Positions 27,516 to 35,274 of a stretch of DNA of 64,000 bases are shown piece after piece. The notes beneath the pieces were generated by a model. It was not told the origin of the DNA, did no database searches, and saw only the letters and a list, made by a program, of their open reading frames with translations. The stretch's first letter is position 1. Every line of letters starts with the position of its first letter. Source of the DNA: Mycobacterium sp. PSTR-4-N (GTDB lineage Bacteria > Actinomycetota > Actinomycetes > Mycobacteriales > Mycobacteriaceae); assembly GCF_022348085.1 (NCBI RefSeq), contig NZ_JAKRFN010000019.1, forward strand, positions 1 through 64,000, given 5' to 3'. The position numbers and the translations under genes are program-made.

Positions 27516-28697
27516 ATGAGATTCAGCGCCCGACGAGACGGAACATCCACCGGCGGGCTGCGATTCGGGCTGCTCGACGGGATCGTCAACACCCGCTTCT
27601 CGCCGACCGCTGCCACCCGGTTCGCCGGCGCCACCGTGGCCATGAACGGGGGTGACTCGCTGTGGGTGGGCGATCACCTGAACTCGCTGATCCCCCGCTC
27701 GCTGGCCACCCCCGAGCACCTCGGCGTCGGAGCCAAGCTGGTGCCCAAGGTCGACGCGATCCTGGAACCCTGGACGATGCTCGGACACCTGGCCGCGCGC
27801 AACCGCTTCACCCGGCTGCGGCTGGGTGTGTGCGTCACCGACGCCTCCCGGCGCAACCCGGCGGTCACCGCCCAGGCCGCCGCGACCCTGCACCTGCTCA
27901 CCAAGGGTCGCGCCCTCCTCGGCATCGGGGTCGGCGAACGCGAGGGCAACGAGCCTTACGGCGTGCCCTGGGAGAAGCCGGTGGCGCGGTTCGAAGAGGC
28001 CGTGGCGACGATTCGCGCGCTGTGGAACTCCGGCGGTGAACCGATCACCCGGGATTCGGAGTTCTTCCCGCTGCACAATGCGGTGTTCGATCTGCCGCCC
28101 TACCGCGGCACGTGGCCGGAGATGTGGGTGGCCGCGCAGGGCCCCCGCATGCTGCGCATCACCGGCAGGCACGCCGACGGATGGGTGCCGTTCACCGTGT
28201 CCCGGCCCGCCGACTACGCCCGCTCCCTGAGCGTCGTGCACGACGTCGCCTCCGACGCCGGCCGCGACCCCGCCGCGATCGTCCCGGCGCTGAACCGCGC
28301 CGTCGTGGTGGGCCGCACCCGCGACGACGTCGACGAGGCACTCGACGGGGTCATCCTGAAATCGTCGGCACTGGCCGCGCCGGCCGAGACGTGGGCCCGC
28401 CACGGCGCCGTGCACCCGCTGGGTGCCGACTTCTCCGGTGTGCAAGATCTCGTCCCGCAGACCATCGACTACGAGAGCGCCCTCGCCTACACCAAGGCGG
28501 TGCCGCCGTCGTTGATGCGGGAGATCACCTTCTGCGGCACGGCCGACGAGGTGCTCGACCAGATCGCCGAGTGGCGAGACCACGGGCTGCGCTACCTGCT
28601 CGTGCTGAACGCCAGTCAGCTCAATCCGCGGCTGCGCAAGGCGGTCGCGGCCAGTGGACCGTTCGGCACCGTGTTGCGCGGACTCAAGAAACTCTGA
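27516..28697 (+). CDS. LLM-class F420-dependent oxidoreductase, phthiodiolone ketoreductase-like (Rv2951c homologue)
   Basis: Luciferase-like, coenzyme F420-dependent enzyme, 393 residues. It closely resembles M. tuberculosis Rv2951c (381 aa), which reduces the keto group of phthiodiolone dimycocerosates to phthiotriol. As I recall that sequence, shared blocks include WVGDHLN, EPWTMLG, RLRLGVCVTDA, RRNPAVTAQAAATLHLL, GIGVGEREGNEPYGV, FPLHNAxFDLPPYRG, HPxGADFSGVQD, EWRDHGLRY and the C-terminus VLRGLKKL. Start ATG 27516, with TAGTAC at 27500-27505 giving a very short leader. Divergent from an alpha/beta hydrolase. Its presence some 10 kb from a pps/drr/papA5-type locus argues that the organism makes a phthiocerol-type keto intermediate. 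Confidence 0.88.
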   Translation: MRFSARRDGTSTGGLRFGLLDGIVNTRFSPTAATRFAGATVAMNGGDSLWVGDHLNSLIPRSLATPEHLGVGAKLVPKVDAILEPWTMLGHLAARNRFTRLRLGVCVTDASRRNPAVTAQAAATLHLLTKGRALLGIGVGEREGNEPYGVPWEKPVARFEEAVATIRALWNSGGEPITRDSEFFPLHNAVFDLPPYRGTWPEMWVAAQGPRMLRITGRHADGWVPFTVSRPADYARSLSVVHDVASDAGRDPAAIVPALNRAVVVGRTRDDVDEALDGVILKSSALAAPAETWARHGAVHPLGADFSGVQDLVPQTIDYESALAYTKAVPPSLMREITFCGTADEVLDQIAEWRDHGLRYLLVLNASQLNPRLRKAVAASGPFGTVLRGLKKL

Positions 28698-29022
28698 CCA
28701 GACACTCGGGCACGCGAGTTAGCTGACATCGCCGCAGGAGCGGGTTTCGTTACATTGCTGCGTGCGGTCGGCGTGACGTGGGCGGGGCCGGCACGCCCGG
28801 TGATTATTTGCCGTCAGGTCAATTTTGCCGCCTCTGCCAGCGAGGTCAGGCGTGTCGCTCGGCGCACGCCAGCGGCGCCGAACTCGTCGTACAGCTTTTC
28901 GTGGTCTTTGCACACGACCGTGCCGTCACCGTCTATCGTTACTTTGCTACGGTCGCATTCGTCCGCCGCATACGGGGAGCGGGTTCTATGCTGCCGTCAC
29001 CTCGACCACAGAAGGATTCTCG
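28698..29022. other. Intergenic region upstream of the secreted protein at 29023
   Basis: 325 bases between two plus-strand genes. Just before the next start a -10-like TATGCT (28988-28993) and the ribosome-binding sequence AGAAGGATTC are visible. A longer in-frame reading from 28825 is not supported: it has no signal peptide and runs through these elements. Nothing else was recognised. Confidence 0.45.
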
Positions 29023-30315
29023 ATGCACACAGCTTTGCGTCCGTACGCCACCGCGGGCGTTGCCCTGGTGGGGGCCGGCCTGATCGCCGTCGGTCCCGTC
29101 ACCCCGACTCCGCACGCGTTCGTCGTGCGCGACGCCGACGTCGCGTTGACCGGTTCCGTGGCCAACATTCCGGCCAACGCGTTCATGGCAGCGCTCAACA
29201 CCCCGGCCAACCTCGTGTTCGGCATTCAGCGCTTCGCGGACGCGATGGCGGAGAGCGGCAGCTGGGAGGTCTCCCAACCCAACAACGTGTGGGGCTGGGA
29301 CCCGGCGAACCCCGAGATGCTCGAAGGCTTCGTCGACATGCTGGTGCCGTTCCCGGCGCTGTCGCGCCCGCTCGGCGAGCACCTGAACTGGTGGGCCGCT
29401 GCGAATCTCCCGATGCACGAGGGATGTGCGTTCGAGTGCACCGACCCCATCGGCATGCTGCAGTCGATGTTCACGGTGCCGATGTGGAAGTTCTACTCCC
29501 CGGAGGGCTACACCTTCGGTGAGGTCATCAATCCCGTCGACGGAAAGCCCACCGAGTGGTCGGGCAAGACGATCAAGCTGGACCGCTTCGAGGTCATCAA
29601 GTCCGTCGCCGACTACTTCACCGGCGAGCCGCAGGCGTTCCGACCCGTCACGATGTACGACTTCGTCACCGCCAGCGCCAATCTCGCTGCGGCATTGCAG
29701 GTCACCGGGCACGTGCCGGACTGGCTGGCCGTGCGGGAGATCGAGACGTTCGTCAAGCTGTTCATCCCCAAGCCGGAGAACCCCGCCGTCGAGGACAAGG
29801 ACTACCCGGACAATCCGACAGGCTGGCCCGGCGGCGCTCCCGAGACCGCGACCACCACTCTGGTCGGCCTGGACACGCTGAAGGTCGCCAAGACCGAGGT
29901 GCAGGCGCCGGCGCAGACCGCCGCGCCGACGCCGGCGGTCACCACGGAGCCGGTGGTCGAGACCACCGTAAAGGCCACCGAGAAGGTCACCGAGAAGGCC
30001 GCCGAGGAGGCCGAGGCAACCGAGGCCCCGGACACGGCCGAGGAATCCAGCGACAAGGCCGATGCGTCCACCGGGGGTCAGTCGGGGCGCAAGGGCACGT
30101 TCAGCGTCAAGGACACGGTCGCGTCGCTGCAGAAGAAGTTCGAGTCCGCCAAGCAGCAGGCCGAGGACAGCGCGTCGGAGCGCAAGAGCGCCCGGGCGGA
30201 GAAGAACGCCGACCGTCAGGCGAAGAGCACAGCCGGGACATCGGCGAGCAGCAAGGCCGACAAGGGCAGCGGCTCCAGCGATTCGGGCGGCGGCGATTCG
30301 GGCGGCTCCGACTAG
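29023..30315 (+). CDS. Secreted mycobacterial protein of unknown function, paralogue of 24777
   Basis: A 430-residue exported protein. AGAAGGATTC precedes ATG 29023, and the signal peptide MHTALRPYATAGVALVGAGL nearly repeats that of the 24777 protein. Shared landmarks: GWDPANPEMLEGFVDMLVPF, NLPMHEGCAFEC, MWKFYSPEGYTFGEVINPV. It is shorter in the middle, lacking the CPTC segment. The last 130 residues are Thr/Glu/Ala/Lys-rich (KATEKVTEKAAEEAEATE) and probably helical or disordered, ending in Ser/Gly/Asp repeats. Function unknown. The two paralogues point away from each other around the hydrolase/ketoreductase pair. Confidence 0.72.
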   Translation: MHTALRPYATAGVALVGAGLIAVGPVTPTPHAFVVRDADVALTGSVANIPANAFMAALNTPANLVFGIQRFADAMAESGSWEVSQPNNVWGWDPANPEMLEGFVDMLVPFPALSRPLGEHLNWWAAANLPMHEGCAFECTDPIGMLQSMFTVPMWKFYSPEGYTFGEVINPVDGKPTEWSGKTIKLDRFEVIKSVADYFTGEPQAFRPVTMYDFVTASANLAAALQVTGHVPDWLAVREIETFVKLFIPKPENPAVEDKDYPDNPTGWPGGAPETATTTLVGLDTLKVAKTEVQAPAQTAAPTPAVTTEPVVETTVKATEKVTEKAAEEAEATEAPDTAEESSDKADASTGGQSGRKGTFSVKDTVASLQKKFESAKQQAEDSASERKSARAEKNADRQAKSTAGTSASSKADKGSGSSDSGGGDSGGSD

Positions 30316-30322
30316 ATCCCGC

Positions 30323-31030
30323 TCAGCGACGCGGTCCGAACCACGCGCGGTTGCCGTACCGGTCGAGGTGCACCACCTCGTCCACCGGCCTGCGCGTGGT
30401 CGGGCCGTATCGGCCCTTCGGCCATCCCAGCGGCACCACCGCGCACGGCGTGACGTCCATCGGTAGCCCGAGGATCCGGCGCGCCGACGTGAGATTCCAC
30501 AGCGGCAACGTGATCAGCGAAGCGCCCAGCCCCATCGAGCGGGCCGCCAGCAGCAGGTTCTGCACGCTGGGGTAGATGGAACCGAAGAACGCCGAGGCGG
30601 CCGCGTGCGGCATCGGCACGAACGGCACCTTGCCCTCCCTCGCGCCGAGGCGCAGGCACGCGATCACCAGCACCGGAATCTCGGTGAAGTGCTCCAGCTG
30701 CCATTCGATGGCCTTGACGCTCTTGGCCATCTCCTCGTCGTAGGACGCGATGTCGGCAATCGACGTGCGGTGAAAAGCCCGCCACGCCAGCCGGTATCGA
30801 CGCTGCAGCTTCTTCTTGATCCGCCGGTCCTTGACGACGACGAACTCCCAGTTCTGCCCGTTCGCTCCGGTGGGTGCCCGCAACGCGAGCTCGATGCATT
30901 TGAGCACGATCGCGTCGTCGACCGGATCGGGGCGCACCCGCCGGATCGCGCGCTGGGTCATCATCGCCTCGACCAGTGGCATGGAGAGCCGGGCCAGCGC
31001 GTCCTCGGCGCTCGGGATCGGTTCGGGCAC
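30323..31030 (-). CDS. Nitroreductase-family FMN oxidoreductase
   Basis: A 235-residue cytosolic flavoprotein of the nitroreductase family. TQRAIRRVRPDPVDDAIV and ELALRAPTGANGQNWEFVVV form the N-terminal FMN-binding site; LLLAARSMGLGASLITLPLW and the C-terminal GWPKGRYGPTTRRPVDEVVH are typical of mycobacterial members. GTG start at 31030, two bases after the DUF2505 stop, so it is the last gene of a three-gene operon (flavodoxin-like, DUF2505, nitroreductase). Physiological substrate unknown; relatives reduce quinones, nitro compounds or enones. Confidence 0.88.
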   Translation of the reverse strand: MPEPIPSAEDALARLSMPLVEAMMTQRAIRRVRPDPVDDAIVLKCIELALRAPTGANGQNWEFVVVKDRRIKKKLQRRYRLAWRAFHRTSIADIASYDEEMAKSVKAIEWQLEHFTEIPVLVIACLRLGAREGKVPFVPMPHAAASAFFGSIYPSVQNLLLAARSMGLGASLITLPLWNLTSARRILGLPMDVTPCAVVPLGWPKGRYGPTTRRPVDEVVHLDRYGNRAWFGPRR

Positions 31031-31032
31031 TG

Positions 31033-31542
31033 CTACGCCTCCCCGGCGATCCAGGACGCGGTGAACTGCTGCATCTGCGGCACGTCGCGGGCGATCAGCT
31101 CGGCGACGTAGCGTTCGATGCGACCGCCCATCATCGGGATCCGCACCTCGACCGTGCCCCGCACGCGCAGCCGCGAGCCCGTCGGAATCGCCTGCAGCAC
31201 CATGGTTCCCGACCCGGAGCTGGGCACCCCGCGGGCCGTGATCGCGAACTCGCCGTGTGCCTCCCCCGCGTCGGCGCCGGGCCGCCAGGATTCCCTGCGC
31301 GTGATCGAGGTGTTCCCCGGCAACATCCGGCCGATCTGGCCGGGCAGCATGTCCTGGCGCAGATCCTGCGTGGTCTGCACGACGACGGCGCCGTCGGGGT
31401 CGACGGTCAAGGAATCCAGCGTCATCGAATCACCGCCGTAGGCGGCCAGGCGGGCCAGCCAGTAGTCCCTGGCGGCGAAGGCGGCGAGCACGTCGGCGAC
31501 CTCGGCGCCCGCCTCGGCGCTCACGTCGAACGGACGGGCCAC
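31033..31542 (-). CDS. DUF2505 protein
   Basis: A 169-residue protein matching the actinobacterial DUF2505 pattern, a START/SRPBCC-like fold suggested to bind hydrophobic ligands. Visible: ARPFDVSAEAGAEVADVLAAF, RDYWLARLAAYGGDSMTLD, GSGTMVLQAIPTGSRLRVRG, IPMMGGRIERYVAELI. GTG at 31542 reads directly out of the upstream stop (TAGTG, one shared base), implying coupled translation. A much longer reading into the flavodoxin gene is a frame shadow. Function unknown; a lipid-handling role is inference. Confidence 0.78.
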   Translation of the reverse strand: MARPFDVSAEAGAEVADVLAAFAARDYWLARLAAYGGDSMTLDSLTVDPDGAVVVQTTQDLRQDMLPGQIGRMLPGNTSITRRESWRPGADAGEAHGEFAITARGVPSSGSGTMVLQAIPTGSRLRVRGTVEVRIPMMGGRIERYVAELIARDVPQMQQFTASWIAGEA

Positions 31543-32225
31543 TACGGACGCTCCGAGGGTGTTCGACCGAACACCTTGTCGGCGACGCGGTCGGCGAATC
31601 GCCGTGCCTCTTCGAGGTGTTCGTCGTTGATATTGGTGGGGGGCAGCTTCATGCCCAGGTAGCGCTCCTTGTACTCCCCCGACCCGAGGTAGCTGGTCAG
31701 CGACAGCATCGACGGCAGCTCCCCGCCGGGATAGGTGAAGTGGATCCCGTCGACGTAGCGCCCGCCCTTCTTCTCGGCCAGCTTGCGGACCCCGGCGAGG
31801 TTCTTGCGCCACTTGCGCCGACACACCACGAACACCGCAAATCGCTTGCCGTCCAACACCGGCCGGGCCTCGTGCGACATGAGGAACGTGCGCAACGGCA
31901 TCGACACGGTGTCCCACCACGTCGGCGACCCGATGCAGATCAGGTCGTAGGAACCGGTGCGCACCGCCTCGGGGGTGCGGATGTCGCCGGTGCGCTTGAG
32001 CGTCTGCGCGGGCAGCATGCCGAGGAACTCCGGCCACACCCGGCGCATCGGGAAGCGGGAGAACCGCTCGGCATAGCGCGGATCGGTGAACTCGATCGGC
32101 GCCTCGGTGACCTCGTACCCGCGGGCGCGGAACCGTTCGGCCGCGGCGTCGAGCACCTTTTTGGCCTGCCCTGTGTAGCTGTAGTAGAGCAGCAGCACCT
32201 TCGGTGATTCAGCCAACTCCGGCAC
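31542..32225 (-). CDS. Flavodoxin-like / NADPH-dependent FMN reductase-type protein
   Basis: A 227-residue flavoprotein. The phosphate-binding loop YYSYTGQAKKV lies near the N-terminus, GSPTWWDTVSMPLRTFL at the isoalloxazine site, and FAVFVVCRRKWRKN contains a basic patch. GTG 32225 chosen because AGGAAAGGAT precedes it; upstream residues of the longer reading are not flavodoxin-like and would overlap the divergent promoter. First gene of the operon with DUF2505 and nitroreductase; likely an electron carrier or FMN reductase for a partner such as the nitroreductase. Divergent from the methyltransferase at 32305. Confidence 0.8.
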   Translation of the reverse strand: MPELAESPKVLLLYYSYTGQAKKVLDAAAERFRARGYEVTEAPIEFTDPRYAERFSRFPMRRVWPEFLGMLPAQTLKRTGDIRTPEAVRTGSYDLICIGSPTWWDTVSMPLRTFLMSHEARPVLDGKRFAVFVVCRRKWRKNLAGVRKLAEKKGGRYVDGIHFTYPGGELPSMLSLTSYLGSGEYKERYLGMKLPPTNINDEHLEEARRFADRVADKVFGRTPSERP

Positions 32226-32237
32226 ATCCTTTCCTGG

Positions 32238-32264
32238 CCTTCCCAACCCCAGCCTTCCCAACCC
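32238..32264. repeat. Two 12-base direct repeats in the divergent promoter
   Basis: CCTTCCCAACCC occurs at 32238-32249 and again at 32253-32264, a 15-base period, in the 80-base gap between the divergent flavodoxin-like and methyltransferase genes. The second copy runs into the palindrome at 32262. Confidence 0.45.
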
Positions 32265-32280
32265 GGCGTGCCACGCCGGG
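32262..32280. promoter_or_regulatory. 19-base perfect palindrome between divergent genes, candidate operator
   Basis: CCCGGCGTG, one central C, CACGCCGGG: perfect 9-base arms. It lies 25 bases before the GTG at 32305 and 37 bases from the GTG at 32225, where a repressor could control both divergent genes. A hairpin in the methyltransferase leader is the alternative. Confidence 0.45.
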
Positions 32281-32304
32281 CCTCGAGCGCATAGCCTCAC
32301 ACAC

Positions 32305-33129
32305 GTGAACGACAAAGTTGCGGTCAATCTGAGCGGCCCCGCGAAGACGATGCTGTCCACGTTGTACCTCAAGGCACTCGACGCCGACTTCGATCAGCCC
32401 ATCCTCGGTGACACCTTCGCCAAGGCGGCGATCGGCAAGCTCGACTTCGACTGGAGTGAGCTGGAGATCACGCCGAAGTGGGCGCCGCTGTTCACCGTTC
32501 GCACCGCGCAGTACGACATCTGGGTGCGGCAGTTCATCGCCGCGCACCCGGAATGCACCGTCGTACACCTGGGCTGCGGGCTGGACTGCCGCGTGTTCCG
32601 CGTCGACCCCGGTCCCGGCGTCCGGTGGTACGACGTCGATTTCCCGCAGGTGATCGCGTTGCGCGAGCAGATCTACCCCAGCCGCGACAACTACGAGCTG
32701 ATCGCCACGCCGGCCACCGAACCGCAGTGGCTCGAGCAGATTCCCGCCGACCGGCCGACACTGCTGATCGCCGAGGGCATCAGCATGTACCTGACCGAGG
32801 ACGAGGGAATCGCGCTGCTGCGCCGGTTCGTCGACCGCTTCGGTACCGGCGAGCTGCAGATCGACTTCTTCAACTGGCTGGCCATCAAATCGCAGAAGAG
32901 CCAGTCGCTGGTGCGCACCTCCGGCTCGGTGCTGTACTGGGCGGTCAACGACCCCCAGCAGATCCTCGACAAGCTGCCCGACATCCGGTTGCTCTCGGCG
33001 GCAACGTTTTTCGACGCCAGCACCTACGCCCGGACCGGTCGCGGCATGCACGCGCTCAAACGCCTCGTCGCGGCGGTGCCGCCGCTGCGTACCTCGTTGC
33101 AATACCATCGCTACGCGTTCGGCACCTAA
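32305..33129 (+). CDS. LCM/PPM-family SAM-dependent O-methyltransferase, paralogue 2
   Basis: A 274-residue class I methyltransferase. SAM motif VVHLGCGLDCRVFRV near residue 87, YDVDFPQVIALREQ carrying the ribose-binding acidic residue, ADRPTLLIAEGISMYL, and the C-terminal RHALKRL-type region. The family is related to leucine carboxyl methyltransferase and to polyketide O-methyltransferases. GTG start at 32305. It ends face to face with papA5, their stops overlapping by a few bases. Next to the polyketide locus, it is the best positional candidate for O-methylating the polyketide chain in place of Rv2952; this is inference. Confidence 0.8.
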   Translation: MNDKVAVNLSGPAKTMLSTLYLKALDADFDQPILGDTFAKAAIGKLDFDWSELEITPKWAPLFTVRTAQYDIWVRQFIAAHPECTVVHLGCGLDCRVFRVDPGPGVRWYDVDFPQVIALREQIYPSRDNYELIATPATEPQWLEQIPADRPTLLIAEGISMYLTEDEGIALLRRFVDRFGTGELQIDFFNWLAIKSQKSQSLVRTSGSVLYWAVNDPQQILDKLPDIRLLSAATFFDASTYARTGRGMHALKRLVAAVPPLRTSLQYHRYAFGT

Positions 33130-34391
33130 GCGCCCGTGCTCGCGGCCTGCTTGGCCACGATGCCGTGCAGCTGGGCCTCGATCGCGGCGATCGACTTGTC
33201 GCGATCGGGGCCGTGGCTGTGGTACTCGATCATCAACTGCCCGTTGAAGATCTTCGACGTGTAGATCTCGATGCCCGCGCCCACCGCGAAGTAGAACTCG
33301 CCGTGACTGGCGGCCACCTGCATGTCCGGCGGCGTGCGCAGCGGCGGCACGATCCCGTTGTCGGTGAACATCACCACATCGGGCAGCCCGGGCGGATTGC
33401 CGACGTACTGCGGGCTGAAGTGCAGGAAGCTCTGCTGGATGACGCCCTCGGCGATGTCCTTCTTGTAGGTGTCGTTGATGTCGCGGGCCAGCGCCGCCAC
33501 ATCGGTGCCCGGATGGATTTCCGCCAGATACGTCGCGATCCCCACCGGATTGGTGCTCTCGGTCGCCGACACCGGCGGCGTCAGCAGGTAGCGCAGATCG
33601 ACCGGATACACGTACGGCACCGGGATGTTCGGGGTGTTGCGCACCTGCCACTCGGCCATCAACACCGCCGCCGACAGCAGGCTGTTCAGGCCCAGCTTGT
33701 TGGCCCGGCAGAACGCGATGATCTTCTCGGTGTCCTGCTCGGACAGCGTGCAGTACTCCATCGGAACCAGCTGCGGCAGCACCGGATTGGTCTCCGAGGG
33801 CGCCCGGCGTGACGGCGGCAGCTCGTAGGCGAACATCGCCGCCAGCAGGCGTTCCAGGCCCGAGCGTGGCCTCTTCTCGACGCCACGGCTGGCCAGGATG
33901 ACCTCCAGCGGCTCCGGCGCGGGATGCACCGTGACCGGCTTGGTGGTCCCGGTGGTGACCAGATCGGTGTAGGTGGAGAACAGCTCCTCGACGAGGCTGA
34001 ACTGGTGGTGACCGTCGGCCAGGCTGTGGTGGATGTAGAGCGTCGGCTGAGCCACACCGTCACGGATCGTCAGGCGCAGGTGCACCAGCGACTGGGTCTG
34101 GTCGAAGATCAGCGGCGGCGCCGGCTGGTCGCCGGTCAGTTCGACCACCTCGATGCCGGAGTGCATCAGATCGTCGAGCACGATCTCCCACTTGCCGTCG
34201 GGCAACTGCTCGAGATGCCCACCGAGCACGGGATGCGCCTCGATGAGCGCATCGAAGGCATCCGAGAGCGCGTCGGCGTCCATCGGTCCCGTGACGTGCG
34301 CCGCCAGGCCGATGAAGTTGTGCGTCTCGGCGAACATCTCCTCGCTGCGCGCCAACTTGCGGATCCCGGAGGTCGGATACACGTCTGTCAC
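33126..34391 (-). CDS. papA5: Polyketide acyltransferase PapA5-like
   Basis: Condensation-fold acyltransferase, 421 residues against 422 in M. tuberculosis PapA5, which transfers mycocerosic acids from Mas onto the two hydroxyls of phthiocerol. Catalytic motif HHSLADG at residues 121-127 (HxxxDG; His122, Asp126). Shared blocks with PapA5 as I recall it: IRKLxxSEExFA, DALSDAFDAL, HPVLxxHLEQ, VPIPYVYPVDLR-type (here IPVPYVYPVDLR), GVIQQSxLHF and RTPP. GTG 34391, 25 bases after the drrC stop and last in the operon. No mas gene is near, so the acyl donor must come from another synthase or an acyl-CoA. Confidence 0.9.
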   Translation of the reverse strand: MTDVYPTSGIRKLARSEEMFAETHNFIGLAAHVTGPMDADALSDAFDALIEAHPVLGGHLEQLPDGKWEIVLDDLMHSGIEVVELTGDQPAPPLIFDQTQSLVHLRLTIRDGVAQPTLYIHHSLADGHHQFSLVEELFSTYTDLVTTGTTKPVTVHPAPEPLEVILASRGVEKRPRSGLERLLAAMFAYELPPSRRAPSETNPVLPQLVPMEYCTLSEQDTEKIIAFCRANKLGLNSLLSAAVLMAEWQVRNTPNIPVPYVYPVDLRYLLTPPVSATESTNPVGIATYLAEIHPGTDVAALARDINDTYKKDIAEGVIQQSFLHFSPQYVGNPPGLPDVVMFTDNGIVPPLRTPPDMQVAASHGEFYFAVGAGIEIYTSKIFNGQLMIEYHSHGPDRDKSIAAIEAQLHGIVAKQAASTGA

Positions 34392-34416
34392 AACTCCCTG
34401 TGCGTCGAAAGCGGGG

Positions 34417-35274
34417 TCACCCGCGGCGGCTGGCCCTGCGATAGCCGATGGCCAGCGGCACCGCGCACACCGCGAAGATGCCGGCGGACCACAGCACCGT
34501 GAACAGGACCGGTTCGGCGATGGGCCCGTCCAGTGACAGGCCGCGCATCGCCTTGATCGTATAGCTGACCGGCTGGTGCTCCACGAACGGCTGCAACCAC
34601 TTCGGGTACTGGTCGAGCGGAACGAATCCGATCGAGAAGAACATCAGCACCGCGACCACGATGTCGGTGGCCTGCGGGACCAGCGTGCTCGACGAGTAGA
34701 GCGCGAGCGTCAGCACCGCCGCGGACAACGCCACCCCGAACATCGCGGGCATGAACACCCACGCGATCGCCGCCGGCAGGCCCTGCTCGAACCGGAACCC
34801 CAGCGCGAACCCGACACACATCACGACCAGCGTGATCACCACGATGCGGACCCACTCGGCCAGCATCCGCGACAGCAGTCCGGCGGCGCGGTGCATCGGC
34901 ACCACCCAGAACCGCGACAGCAGACCGGTGTCGCGTTCCCGCATGACGCTGATCGCCCCGATGATCGCTCCGGTCATCCCGCCCACGAGGGCGACCAGCG
35001 GAACCTGCCCGTACAGCCCGCTCTGCCCGCTCACCTGCTTGATGACGTCACCGAAGACGATGTCCAGCGCGGCGAGGAACCCGGCGGGCATCACCAGCGA
35101 CTGCACCAGCGTCGCGGGGTCGCGGCTCCACCGCCGCAGGATGCGGTAGGTCAGCAGCAGCACCTGCGGAACGAGCCGTCGCGGCGAGTTCTCCCACACC
35201 CGGGCGTCGCGATGCCGGCCGGACCGGTACGGCGCCTTCGCGACGGGCTCGGGAACCGTCTGCGAGCCCGCCAT
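34417..35274 (-). CDS. drrC: ABC-2 type exporter permease DrrC-like
   Basis: Integral membrane permease, 285 residues, about six helices: VQSLVMPAGFLAALDIVF, VALVGGMTGAIIGAISVM, VVITLVVMCVGFALGF, FMPAMFGVALSAAVLTLAL, IVVAVLMFFSIGFVPL and FTVLWSAGIFAVCAVPLAI. DrrC with DrrA and DrrB exports phthiocerol dimycocerosates in M. tuberculosis. ATG 35274 chosen because AGGAGGCGG precedes it and it overlaps the drrB stop (TGATG). Followed after 25 bases by papA5, the same drrA-drrB-drrC-papA5 order as in the dimycocerosate locus. Confidence 0.9.
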   Translation of the reverse strand: MAGSQTVPEPVAKAPYRSGRHRDARVWENSPRRLVPQVLLLTYRILRRWSRDPATLVQSLVMPAGFLAALDIVFGDVIKQVSGQSGLYGQVPLVALVGGMTGAIIGAISVMRERDTGLLSRFWVVPMHRAAGLLSRMLAEWVRIVVITLVVMCVGFALGFRFEQGLPAAIAWVFMPAMFGVALSAAVLTLALYSSSTLVPQATDIVVAVLMFFSIGFVPLDQYPKWLQPFVEHQPVSYTIKAMRGLSLDGPIAEPVLFTVLWSAGIFAVCAVPLAIGYRRASRRG

